A DNA stretch of 10,943 nucleotides from contig UZAN01059939.1 in the NCBI GenBank assembly GCA_900618425.1, positions 1 through 10,943 on the forward strand, read 5' to 3'. The DNA comes from Echinostoma caproni. Taxonomy: Eukaryota > Platyhelminthes > Trematoda > Plagiorchiida > Echinostomatidae. The translations under genes and the position numbers were made by a program. Within the stretch, counting starts at the first letter, position 1. Each line of letters opens with the position of its first letter. Shown piece by piece: positions 1-7,182 of the stretch. A model generated the notes under the pieces. The model worked only from the letters and a program-made list of their open reading frames with translations. It had not been told where the DNA came from and searched no databases.

Positions 1-2
1 AC

Positions 3-92
3 CGGTTACAAGTTGTGAAGAGAAGGAGTCGACAAACAGACGAATATCAGAGGCAGGCGTATCGGGAGCGATGTAAATGTTCGCTAATGTAA
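3..92 (+). CDS. Possible 3' end of a gene: basic C-terminus ending in a CaaX box (partial)
   Basis: This frame is open from the window edge to a TAA at 90-92 and encodes about 29 residues. The peptide is rich in Arg, Lys and Gln, with the stretch KRRSRQ near its start, and ends CKCSLM. C-S-L-M at a C-terminus fits a CaaX prenylation signal, and a final Met favours farnesylation. The Cys two residues upstream resembles the palmitoylated Cys of some Ras proteins. That layout (basic stretch, accessory Cys, CaaX) is typical of Ras-superfamily GTPases and other prenylated proteins, but no G-domain lies in the window, so no family is claimed. Alternatively the exon could end at a weak donor near 73 (GAT then GTAAAT), which would remove the CaaX reading. 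With only 29 codons, chance is a real possibility. Confidence 0.3.
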   Translation, partial: RLQVVKRRSRQTDEYQRQAYRERCKCSLM

Positions 93-615
93 TATGATGA
101 AAGTAACTGATAAATCGGGGTTTACAACAAACAAAAATACAATTTATCTTGAGAGTATTGAATGGAAAACATTTACGCGCGTTTTTACACCATTTTCTGT
201 TGATGAAAGTGACCACTTCACATCATGGCCTCACCTCATATTCAGTCAATAACCAAACAACATACAATCAAGTTCGGTGTATTCCACATCACTCAACAAG
301 GTGTATTCATCACAGCGGTACATCAGCGTGACTATTAACAATTTTCCTGTGTTTACAGCTGGAAACTACCTCAGACATCACAGTGGTATCAGAAAGTACA
401 CTGTAGGAAATCAGCAGTACTAATGTGATGATTGCTCATGAACTATGAAGTCCTTTGTTTTATTGAACACGATATCCTTGTAGATTCCGGCTTTCCGCTT
501 ATTACAGTTCGATTGCGTTTCTGAGTTCTGATTTCATCTCGAGTCCCAGTTCTGGGTTGGACTATTGCTGCGCGTCTTTCGATACGTATACGAATTACTA
601 GTCCGAGTGATTATC
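93..615. other. Unassigned stretch; its right end may be a decayed 5' LTR
   Basis: No convincing gene is seen here. The open frame at 149-331 encodes a His/Ser/Thr-rich peptide with no recognisable motif and is probably chance. A short direct repeat, GGTGTATTC, occurs twice near 275-310. At 547-565 the string CAGTT...GGACTAT resembles 2339-2353 in the probable 3' LTR, and both copies lie about 40-50 bases before a CA end (616 and 2395). This could be the remnant of the 5' LTR of the gypsy element that follows, but the rest of the stretch does not align convincingly by eye. Confidence 0.3.
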
Positions 616-1071
616 ACAACTGGCGGTCGTTTTGAACCAATCGATTCCTGTGGTTTGGAGAACCTGAATATACATGCCAGTGCGCGTGAAATCGAGGATT
701 ACCTTGAACAATTCGAGACTTGGTCATCGGAATTGAAGCCTATTCCCTGTTGAAGAATTTGGCTTTTCCTGACACTCCTATATCTTTGTCGTATGCATCC
801 TTTAAAACCTTGCTGCTAAAATACCTACAGCCAGGTAATTTCGAAGCCGCTGAGAGAGCCGAATTTCACTCGCTCACACGTGGTGGAGGCCAACCCATAC
901 GTGAATTTAGTCTCCAGCTGCAAACTCATGCATCGTTGTAATTTCGGAGACCAACTAAAAATCCAGCTACGTGATCGATTAATTGTTGGTATTAATTACC
1001 CAGAACCAACTAAACGGCCAAAAATGCATCCAAAAATCCGTTACAGTTGTGGTCAATTCACTTGTGATTGA
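616..1071 (+). pseudogene. gag remnant of the gypsy element, two frame changes
   Basis: Gag would form the retrotransposon's capsid particle. Frame 1 (616 to about 720) gives a start-like segment with RFEPID and YLEQFETW. Frame 3 (about 723-938) continues with EAYSLLKNLAFPDTP, then a leucine-rich segment, AERAEFHSLTR and IREFSLQLQTHA. Frame 1 resumes near 937 with CNFGDQLKIQLRDRLIVGI. This order, especially the F.sLTR...G.pIreF..qL motif followed by C.FG...LRDRLIVGI, is the standard gag core of Ty3/gypsy retrotransposons. Relative to family members roughly 20 residues seem lost between FETW and EAYSLL; that figure is my inference. The second shift fits a single inserted base near 935. A possible knuckle start, YSCGQFTC, precedes a stop at about 1069-1071. 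Confidence 0.8.
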
Positions 1072-1215
1072 GTATTTAGAGGCAAAATCATCCAAGGGGT
1101 ATGTTACATTTCCAACAATCCTGGACATTGACTGGATAACCCTACTGTGATAGTAGGACGTAACTGTAGATTCCGTGTGCAACCCGGTGCTCAAATGTCT
1201 GGACTCATCATCCTA
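1040..1215 (+). pseudogene. Possible gag zinc-knuckle remnant
   Basis: Downstream of the gag core, where a CCHC or CHCC zinc knuckle is expected, fragments such as SCGQFTC (about 1045-1065), NCRFR (about 1165-1180) and, in a shifted frame, C...LKC (about 1179-1200) appear. C-R-F-R after a Cys-containing loop is common in fluke gypsy knuckles. The spacing is broken by stops and frame changes and no complete knuckle can be read. The stretch between the fragments is not recognised. Confidence 0.3.
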
Positions 1216-1242
1216 ATATGTACGTGTACCCATATCACCTGA

Positions 1243-1704
1243 GAGTCTGCAACACAAGTTTACCGAGCATTTATTCCGGAGGAGGATCGAGTGATCGCGG
1301 CTGCTTCGATCGAACCGAGTGTACAACAGCTTTTGTGCGCCTCAACCCAGGCTCTGCCCATTACGTTTCCTGACATAAGAATCCAAACAGAANCAAACAG
1401 AAAACGACCCATTGTTAAAAAAGTGATTGATTTCGTTAGGACAAAGTGGGCAGCTCATATATTTGACGAATGGGTACGTCATTTTTATCAACGCCGCGGA
1501 GAGCTAACTGTGGTCGACGAGTGTCTTCTGTTCGGCGAGCGTGTTGTCGTGCCCAGTGCACTTCATGGTCATGTTTTATAGTATCTGCACTCATATCACC
1601 CTGGAATGACATGTATGAATGCTCTGACCCGAAGCTATGTGTAATGGCCATTCAAGATTGTGGCTACATGCAGAAATTTTGTTTCGGCAGCAAAGGGACC
1701 AAGA
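1243..1704 (+). pseudogene. pol remnant: end of RNase H linker and integrase HHCC zinc-binding domain
   Basis: One frame reads from 1243 to 1704 with stops at 1579-1581 (TAG) and 1642-1644 (TAA). The part before the first stop has IAAASIEPSVQQL, then KWAAHIFDEW, FYQRRGELTVVDECLLFGE and RVVVPSALHGHVL. These are the hallmark segments between RNase H and integrase in gypsy pol. After the first stop come LHSYHPGM and ALTRSYV, then a second stop where the usual tryptophan should be (the WWP or YWP motif), followed by TCRNF and SAAKGP. The H...HPG and C..C spacing identifies the integrase zinc-binding domain. The second cysteine is replaced by Phe (CRNF). Position 1393 is N within one codon. The preceding gag block lies only about 170 bases upstream, so protease, reverse transcriptase and most of RNase H are deleted. 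Confidence 0.85.
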
Positions 1705-2090
1705 ATTATGGGCAAACTGTCAACAACCAGCGTCAAGAGAAACTTTCAGATTGGAGCCCCGGTCTATGCTCTTGACATACGGCCGAATCATCCAATATAG
1801 CAGCCGGGAGAGGTAATCAGACGGAGGACAAATCCGGTATGGAGTACTTGTTGGGCCAAACATCTTGGCGCAGGACGTAAACCAAATGCGTAAACGCATG
1901 AGACGCTTGCTGGTCCGTCGAACTATCAACGGCTTGATGTGTTGTTGGACCCGTTCGAAATCCCGACAGCCGTTGACGTTAGTGAACGACTGACGACACC
2001 ACCAGGGTCATGTGACGGACAACAGCGAAGGTTAAGCCACTCAAAGCAGCCCGCACAACGGTGGCGAGTAGACCCCCGATTACGGTCGAA
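1705..2090 (+). pseudogene. Integrase C-terminal domain and tail, frameshifted
   Basis: The frame continues directly from the zinc-binding block into KRNFQIGAPVYALDIRPNHP, which matches the start of the gypsy integrase C-terminal (SH3-like, GPY-type) domain. A TAG at 1798-1800 then stands where Trp is expected, and QPGEVIRRR follows. Reading shifts frame near 1828 into GQIRYGVLVGPNI and DVNQMRKRM, the usual end of that domain (Y.V.VG......NQ.R.R). A later frame gives LLDPFEIPT and QRWRVDPRLRS, resembling the variable polypeptide tail. The whole DDE catalytic core, normally about 120 residues between the zinc-binding and C-terminal domains, is absent: the join near 1700-1710 runs without it. 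Confidence 0.75.
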
Positions 2091-2115
2091 TGATCGGAGC
2101 CAAGTATGCACATTT

Positions 2116-2395
2116 GACGGGAGATGTGCGATGGCCGAGCGGAGAAACCCAGTTATGTGCGTGCGCGCGTGCGTACATCCACCCACCCACACCGGTCACG
2201 GCTGACTAACAAGGCCTTCGCATACCGCCTGATCAAGTGAATGCGGACAGACACACAGGTGAAACAGCGCGAGTATTGTTCTTCCTATCCTTATAACCCA
2301 CGTCGGCTATCTTGCTTGATCAGTGTGTCAAGTGAGCTCAGTTGTCGGACTATCGTGTTCTTGTGACTCCTACCTACGTAGCAAGGGATATAGCA
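2116..2395 (+). repeat. Probable polypurine tract and 3' LTR
   Basis: Just after the integrase tail, GACGGGAGA (2116-2124) looks like a polypurine tract, the primer for plus-strand synthesis in LTR elements. It is followed at 2125 by TGTGCG, matching the usual TG start of an LTR. A CA at 2394-2395 could close the LTR at about 271 bases. This end is inferred from faint similarity to 547-616, and no target-site duplication could be confirmed. The stretch from 2396 to 2616 is not recognised and contains only a TATATATA run near 2442-2449. Confidence 0.5.
2154..2190. repeat. Alternating purine-pyrimidine run (Z-DNA type) followed by a CCCA run
   Basis: Positions 2154-2178 alternate pyrimidine and purine without a break for 25 bases, mostly GC and GT steps, the composition that most readily adopts left-handed Z-DNA. 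It is followed at once by CCACCCACCCACA. Both lie about 30 bases inside the proposed 3' LTR. Whether they belong to the LTR or are a local expansion cannot be told from one copy. Confidence 0.75.
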
Positions 2396-2619
2396 AGAAG
2401 ATTAACGCCTATGATCAACACACAGTACACAATCGAACTCTGTATATATACCGTTTCTGGTCTGATAAGAAATGACAGCAAGAACGCCACTGCTGTCGAT
2501 TCGTGGTCATATCCTCCGTTGTCCCCAGGCAGTTCTGTGTTGATCAAATATTCACTTTAGGTCGACTATAGGAACATAGCCAAAAGTTTCAACATCCCAC
2601 AGCAGTCTGCTTCATGTAA

Positions 2620-2850
2620 TTTCGTGCCGCATTCGATTCCGTAGATCGCGAATTCATCTGGAACATAGTCAAGGTGGATGGTGTCCCAATTGAACTCGCC
2701 AACTTTATGAGATCCTATTACTCTAACAGTAGTGCACGAATCTGCATCTACGGCGAGGAGCCATACGCGTTCGAGTTACGATCTGGGTTACGACAGGAGT
2801 GCCCATTGTCTCCAATGCTGAATGATACCAGAGAGCTCAGATCTCTCTGA
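2620..2850 (+). pseudogene. LINE reverse transcriptase, palm segment
   Basis: Frame 1 reads FRAAFDSVDREFIWNIVK, then DGVPIELANFMRSYYSNS and ELRSGLRQECPLSPMLND, ending at TGA 2848-2850. AFDSVDR carries the first catalytic aspartate of motif A. LRQECPLSP is the motif B loop that contacts the template, normally G.RQGCPLSP, and here Gly is changed to Glu. Just after MLND the frame drifts into unrelated residues, and the roughly 60 or more codons usually lying between this point and the YADD box are missing, so a deletion is inferred. Confidence 0.9.
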
Positions 2851-2870
2851 ACTTGTGACTCATCGACTGA

Positions 2871-3191
2871 GAATTCGTTGATGGTATTGTTGCCTTTGGT
2901 GAGGACGTGTCCAACCTCCAAGTAATCGTGGACCGCATCAGTCAACAAGCCTCCGAGATCGGTTTAGAGGTGAACACATCAAAAACCAAAACGTTTGCAA
3001 CAGTCGCAACTCATCCCGAAAATGCTTTACTACTAAACGGCGAGCAGAACGAATCCGTCGAAAGCTTTAAATATCTGAACTTAACCTTACTTTCCAACGG
3101 TCAAACTAACGAAGAGGTACAAGTGCGCGTCGATGTTGCAAGAAAGGCGATTTCACAGCTGATTATTTTTTTAGAAATGAAATCAGCCTAA
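2871..3191 (+). pseudogene. LINE reverse transcriptase, mutated YADD box and thumb
   Basis: Frame 3 starts after an in-frame TGA (2868-2870) with EFVDGIVAFGEDVSNLQVIV. The family sequence here is a [FY]ADD box carrying two catalytic aspartates; this copy reads FVDG, so the second aspartate is lost and Ala has become Val. The block goes on through GLEVNTSKTKTF, the conserved G...N..KTK segment, then NGEQNESVESFKYLNLTLL and VRVDVARKAISQL. It ends at TAA 3189-3191, after an apparent shift near 3170 into the next block. Confidence 0.9.
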
Positions 3192-3661
3192 AGACAGAAA
3201 TAGGAGTTTTCTCCGCAGCAGTCCGTCCTGTCATGCTATACGACTGTGAAACGTGGCTACTAAGAGTAGAAGCCTTCGGTCACTGGTGCTTAGGAATAAT
3301 TCTTGGAGTTCGATGGAGGAATCAGTTCTCAAATGAAACAATCAAAAAACAATTTTTTAAACTTATACGGCTGTGAACACTAATGCAACGGCGGCGACTA
3401 CAATGGTTTGCCCACATATTTCGTAAGTCTGATAACAACCTGACCAAAGCTGCCTTGGCACCGTCTCCCTGCCCGAACTGGCGCTGTCAACACGGTGGAC
3501 AGCTGAAAGCCTGGCTAGATACGGTACGCAAGGATACAGAAAATTTTGGCGTCCGCAATGTCTACAGCAATCGTCGATGGAAGTCAAGCTGGATCACAAT
3601 CTGCGGTGATCTTGCAGCAGGACACCGAGCGTGAGCAGCGGCAATTCGGGATATTCAGTAA
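3173..3661 (+). pseudogene. LINE C-terminal region
   Basis: Frame 2 reads RNEISLKTEIGVFSAAVRPV, MLYDCETWLLRVE, WCLGIILGVRWRNQFSNETI, a stop at 3374-3376, then MQRRRLQWFAHIFRKSDN, GGQLKAWLDTVRKDTENFG and DLAAGHRA, a second stop at 3632-3634, and AAAIRDIQ to TAA 3659-3661. The LYxCETW...L..FxxxCLR segment and the later RLxWxGHxxR segment are diagnostic of the region after the thumb in RTE-like LINEs. About six residues appear deleted after RVE. The stop at 3632 fits a Trp to stop change (TGG to TGA), since family members read RAW here. The flanking 3662-3740 may be its 3' untranslated end. Confidence 0.9.
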
Positions 3662-4708
3662 ACCGGCTTATCCTCTCCTAGGAGCTAGCCGCCGTAAAGC
3701 ACTTAATTGAATATCCTGCTGCGGCTTCTCACTTAGTGTGGTACAATGTGCGACAGTTTGATATTGGCGTATCCATTTATGAAGAACCATCCATGCTTTT
3801 CACCGTTCACCTCAGGCGCATTCATCCACGTTAATGCTCTAAAACTTCCGACTAAAATACTGGTGTTATTCCTTTACCCTCTGAGTGTATCATTTGGAAT
3901 TTCCTTCAAACTCACGTTTTTGCACCCATAATTGATTCTTTTAAACAGACTGGATGAATCATTATGATTTATTTAATTTTACCATCTGTAGTAGCACACG
4001 AAACAGTATGGCATTCCTCATCTCTCTCTGATCGGTTAATCGAGCTGGTTCTGCGAAAAACCCTAGGGGACATAAAAAATAATCGCTTTTATTTCCCATA
4101 TTAAAACCTTGACATTTCCAAGAAAAACAGAAATTGCGCACGAGTGGTAGGCAGGTTTGCTTTCGTCCGGCTGATTACCATACCTGACCGAGCGGGACCT
4201 CAGGTGGTTTATCACGCTTAGTCCCGGGGCTTATGTTGCCGTTTTTCAGGTCCTCGTGACCATGATGTTTAACCCCGTCTGCTACTCATCACACAAAAGG
4301 TGTGCAATAAAAAATCCTTTTCTTCAATGTTTACGAGTTTGCCTATCCTTCGGACACATCATCCGGGATAAAATCGATCTGAACACGAGAATACTGAATT
4401 TTATGATTCCAAGTTTACGCGTTGTCATTAAACTGAGGATAGTAGTGTGAACAAGGCATTTATTGCACGCATTTACTGATATACTAAACAAACATTTACG
4501 AGGTGACTGGAAATTCGTTCATTCGACTGCATAATGCTAAAACTGACTTGACTTGAATACCGAAACCGAGTTACTTCGCTATTCAATGGTTTGTTTTCAA
4601 CATGGTCTCATATCCATCAAAACACCTTGACAAGTCAATTAGTGGCCGTGACTGACTGATTGAGAACCCTTTGTGCTCGTGGCCTCTTTTGGTTATACAT
4701 CCACAAGG
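3662..4708. other. Unassigned stretch, no supported gene
   Basis: AT-rich sequence with runs such as TTATTTAATTTTACC near 3970. The open frames at 3746-3931 and 4256-4450 are short, hydrophobic and motif-free, with no convincing splice sites. The first part could be LINE 3' UTR. A GC-richer island at about 4160-4255 (around CTCAGGTGGT and CCCGGGGC) may be an unrecognised old repeat. Confidence 0.4.
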
Positions 4709-4778
4709 CCGGTGATGGACTGAGATGAGGAATGACTAGAATAGTGAGTAAATCGGGTGATATAGAACAAAAACAGAT
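4709..4778. repeat. Candidate diverged repeat, copy A
   Basis: This stretch shares an ordered set of short words with 5359-5448: CCGGTG, then ATGGACTGA, then TAGAA, then CGGGT, then AACAAAAACAGA. The two copies have the same orientation and differ in spacing by about 20 bases. The family is not recognised. A proper alignment is needed, because the words are short and the gaps many. Confidence 0.35.
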
Positions 4779-5358
4779 AATATAAAACAGCCAAGTGACG
4801 GTTTGAAGGAAGATTCTGTAGTCAAGATGTTCACCAGTTTGTTCGCATTTTCTTTTGTTACAATAGCAAAACCACTTATCTGATGTTCTTTTCATGTTTG
4901 AATATTGTGATAACAGGCCAACCGCAGTCTCGCTACTCGCACGATGTGAGTAGTACCTCACGACAATAGGAGACCACTTGATGGCCTGTCTAGCAACCGA
5001 CCGATCTCCAAAAGCAGTTCCTATAGCTGAATGAAACGTACTTAACTTTTAAATAATTTACAAGTGTTATTTTTCAGCTTCTTTTTACCAGTCGAGAATG
5101 AACCTGTACCTAAACTGCACTATTGAATCATGAGTAGTGGTGACATTTTGGCAAGCAACGAGTAGTACGGAGTCGAAACAACAAGGCTGTATATGAGAGG
5201 ACAGAACGCCTGTGCGTCTGAGAGAACAAAGAGACAGGAAGAAGAAGAAAGGAGTGGATAAAACTTCCAGTTCCAGTCAGGCAGAGGGAATGGTAAGAAC
5301 GTTAGACAATCAGCTGTAACGAGGTCGTTTCCGAATTCGTTTGATGGTGAGTGACGGA
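4779..5358. other. Unassigned stretch with a purine-rich block
   Basis: Nothing is firmly identified. A purine-rich block at about 5205-5290 (GAAGAAGAAGAAAGG and similar) keeps several frames open. One frame from about 5194 runs 32 codons, basic then serine-rich, to ATG followed by GTAAGA (5289-5294), a possible donor in phase 0. That would suit the acceptor at 5602, but no acceptor is visible upstream, so it is not called as an exon. A second donor-like GTGAGT is at 5348-5353. Confidence 0.3.
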
Positions 5359-5448
5359 CCGGTGTGGATGGACTGAAATCGGTGAACAGATAGAAAAGAC
5401 AGAAGAAGACCGGGTTTTAATCTGAGACAGACGTAAACAAAAACAGAA
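5359..5448. repeat. Candidate diverged repeat, copy B
   Basis: Partner of 4709-4778, sharing the same five ordered words with extra bases inserted around CAGAAGAAGAC. It lies about 650 bases from copy A in the same orientation. Its limits are uncertain, and downstream sequence (GTGTTTATCAAATGCG and on) does not match copy A. Confidence 0.35.
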
Positions 5449-5601
5449 AAGAATTTAGACGTGTTTATCAAATGCGTTTACCTGTGTATTACAAAATAAT
5501 CAAGTGAATAAACAAGTTCTTGATTAGGATCAGACATCATCTTTAGCAATTCATACAAGTTTATCGAAACCAGGGTGGGCGAATGTTGTTGGTTTTTTTA
5601 G

Positions 5602-5721
5602 TCAGGAGGGAGGGCTACAGAGAAAGCGCGCGCTACACGCACAACACGGTTCTCCACTGCATTTTGTTACTTATTACACACAATTCGATCAGATAGAAAT
5701 GTATTGACGAACACTCAACAG
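5602..5721 (+). CDS. Candidate internal exon, 120 nt, unknown protein
   Basis: The left edge is a strong acceptor: TTGTTGGTTTTTTTAG ends at 5601. The right edge is a consensus donor, CAG then GTGAGT (5719-5727). The 120 nt between are open in frame as exactly 40 codons, starting SGGRATEK and ending TNTQQ, with a basic, Thr/Arg-rich first half and FCYLLHTI in the middle. The family is not recognised. A second frame is also open for most of the length (it contains HFVTYY and stops at 5705-5707), so the reading frame is not proven and the exon could be untranslated. The next candidate, 6189-6347, begins in the matching phase after a 467-nt intron. Confidence 0.3.
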
Positions 5722-6188
5722 GTGAGTACTGCATCAAAACGACATCAAGCAACTCATAGACTCTGCGAATGCATGTGTCCGTGAGCTTAAAATTCGGGAC
5801 AAAGAGACCGGATGAGAGTTTTACCTCCGGACCAGAAGGTTCATTTTCTAATTCGGATCAGGGACACAAAAGTAGTACACACTGTTGATGAATCCAACGG
5901 GAGATGAAGCTGTTGTTTATCACACAATTTCATCGCACTTAGATTTGTTTATTGCATGCGCATTCACTCACAAAGTGCATAGTTTCCATGATATGGCTAC
6001 TGTGTCGGTCTCAATCTTTGCTTAGTTGTTTATTCTGCACACGTTTGTTCCAATAAACATTATCATAATGAATCAGATTTGCGATGAAAATTTTTGTGTG
6101 ACGTCTTGTAAAAAGAGTACGAAAAGCGTTTTTTGTTTTTTCTTCATTTACACACATTGCAATGTTTTTTCATCTTTTTCTCTGGTAG

Positions 6189-6347
6189 CCTTTCAGTGAG
6201 ATAAATTCTCTAACTGCAAGCAGTTTACCTGTAATTGGCATCACATGTTCTCCACACCAAGGGGGATTCGTACCATACCATTTAAAGTTAGATTTGAGAA
6301 ACTATAAGTTTCTACCTTTTCAGGGTAACCATAGATTGATTTCATGA
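6189..6347 (+). CDS. Candidate terminal exon, unknown protein
   Basis: A long pyrimidine tract (about 6161-6183: TTTTTT, CATCTTTTTCTCT) ends in GGTAG at 6188, a strong acceptor. Starting in phase 0 directly after it are 52 open codons beginning PFSEINSL, with GITCSPHQGG and HLKLDLRNYK, ending at TGA 6345-6347. The in-frame TAG that forms the splice site closes the frame upstream, as a real acceptor exon would allow. Phase 0 fits the donor at 5721. No AATAAA is visible close downstream. The minus strand has an equally open 43-codon frame here (6170-6301), which weakens the argument. The family is not recognised. Confidence 0.3.
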   Translation, partial: PFSEINSLTASSLPVIGITCSPHQGGFVPYHLKLDLRNYKFLPFQGNHRLIS

Positions 6348-7000
6348 TTGCTGCTTTGATTTTTTGACTTAATCAATTCTTGACAGAATGTATTCGGTTG
6401 GGAGTAATTGAAGTGACGGCGGTTTCACTTGAAGCTCGAACGTACAGGAGATAAGACTGCATCATGATGTCATTTAGCATATAAGAGATGATAACATCGT
6501 ATACTTCACACTGAACAATCTCAGTGATCAACAGAAGAGGAAAGACCCTTAATAATAATAGGCACTGGAGTGATGCGAAGAGCTCGCCATGTACTAGCTA
6601 GTCGACCTAACTTATAGATACCAATAATGTTCATTTCCGTCGAATATGTTTGCAGTTCTGCCGGAAGATTGCTGCAGGTTATTCTTAGTGTCCTTACATG
6701 GGTCAATGTGGTGGCTGACGGTCAGCTTATAAAAAAATTTCCGCTGTAATGCTGTGTAATTCATGGATGTTTTTTATGCAGCAATATTTTTTCTGACAAT
6801 GAGTATCCGCTTTTCGCTTTGAAAACATCTTTTTTAAACGAATGGATTACGTTCTGTTTGGCTCAGCTCTACGGGTTTAGTGAAGAATGAGCAGTTTGAG
6901 AATCGATACCATTTTAATACCATGTAGGAATGGAACTTATTACTGATTGAAAGGAGTTCATGAAAACGATCTTTTTGTGTGCATTAGCAGTGGCTGACTC
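6348..7000. other. Unassigned stretch
   Basis: No gene is supported. A minus-strand open frame at 6521-6706 (61 codons, with LPAELQTYS and WRALRITP) has no recognised domain and no good splice borders, so it is not called. A plus-strand frame is not open for any length. AT-rich runs occur near 6750-6840. Confidence 0.35.
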
Positions 7001-7126
7001 TTGTCTCGCAATCCTGGTCAGCTCCAATCGATAACCACGGAGAAACACACGGTCTTGTTTGACATCTCAAAGGCCTTTGACTGAGGTTGGCACGAAAGTC
7101 TACTGGCGAAACTACCGTGTGAAGGA
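7001..7126 (+). pseudogene. Short relic of a second LINE reverse transcriptase (motif A)
   Basis: In frame from 7001 the sequence reads LSRNPGQLQSITTEKHTVLF, then DISKAFD, a TGA at 7082-7084, then GWHESLLAKL. The pattern [VF]FDxSKAFDxVxHxxLLxKL is the reverse transcriptase motif A region of Jockey/CR1/I-type LINEs, with the first catalytic Asp at the start of DISKAFD. The stop sits where Arg or Lys is usual, and Val is replaced by Gly. Only about 40 codons survive; upstream is a stop at 6995-6997, and the similarity fades after about 7120. Its residue style differs from the RTE-like copy at 2617-3661, so it is a separate family. Confidence 0.75.
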
Positions 7127-7182
7127 AACCCCGAAGGGGATAGAGACGTTTGCGTGTGTGCACTAAAGTTGTGATCTTTTTT

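Larger units (their letters stand above)
616..2395 (+). mobile_element. Degenerate, internally deleted Ty3/gypsy LTR retrotransposon
   Basis: Three blocks in the expected order identify the element: a gag-like protein, the zinc-binding N-terminus of integrase, and the integrase C-terminal domain, followed by a short purine run and a TGT that could start the 3' LTR. About 1.8 kb is present, whereas Ty3/gypsy elements usually run about 5 kb. The protease, the whole reverse transcriptase, most of RNase H and the catalytic core of integrase are missing. Frameshifts and at least three in-frame stops break what remains, so the copy cannot move by itself. Residue patterns resemble gypsy elements known from flukes (CsRn1/Mag-like), but the clade is not settled here. 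An ambiguous base (N) lies at 1393. Confidence 0.85.
2617..3661 (+). mobile_element. 5'-truncated, decayed RTE-like non-LTR retrotransposon (LINE)
   Basis: Consecutive blocks across three frames reproduce the second half of a LINE ORF: the palm segment of reverse transcriptase, the YADD-box region, the thumb, and the long C-terminal part that ends in the usual R..W...IRDI pattern before a TAA at 3659-3661. The apurinic endonuclease and the first half of reverse transcriptase are missing, as in a copy truncated by incomplete reverse transcription. The protein style (DSVDRE, RSGLRQECPLSP, GLEVNTSKTKTF, FKYLNLTLLSNG, RRLQWFAHIFRK) is that of RTE-like elements, which are common in flukes. Frameshifts, stops and an internal deletion near 2830-2870 make it inactive. 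No poly(A) tail or clear target duplication was seen. Confidence 0.9.

Noticed and set aside
2132..2142. TGGCCGAGCGG resembles the A box of a Ser or Leu tRNA gene
   Set aside because: No B box or acceptor stem follows at tRNA spacing, and the position fits the start of the LTR.
1939..2205. Open frames on both strands, 88 codons each
   Set aside because: The plus frame is the decayed integrase tail running into the LTR. The minus frame is its shadow, and the low-complexity GC-rich sequence lacks stops.
4635..4961. Minus-strand open frame, 108 codons, with WFCYCNKRKC
   Set aside because: The residues do not form a recognised zinc-binding or membrane domain, it overlaps repeat copy A, and no splice or start context supports it.
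6521..6706. Minus-strand frame with LPAELQTYS, first thought to be a leucine-rich repeat exon
   Set aside because: Only one weak repeat-like segment, no repeated pattern, and no good donor or acceptor.
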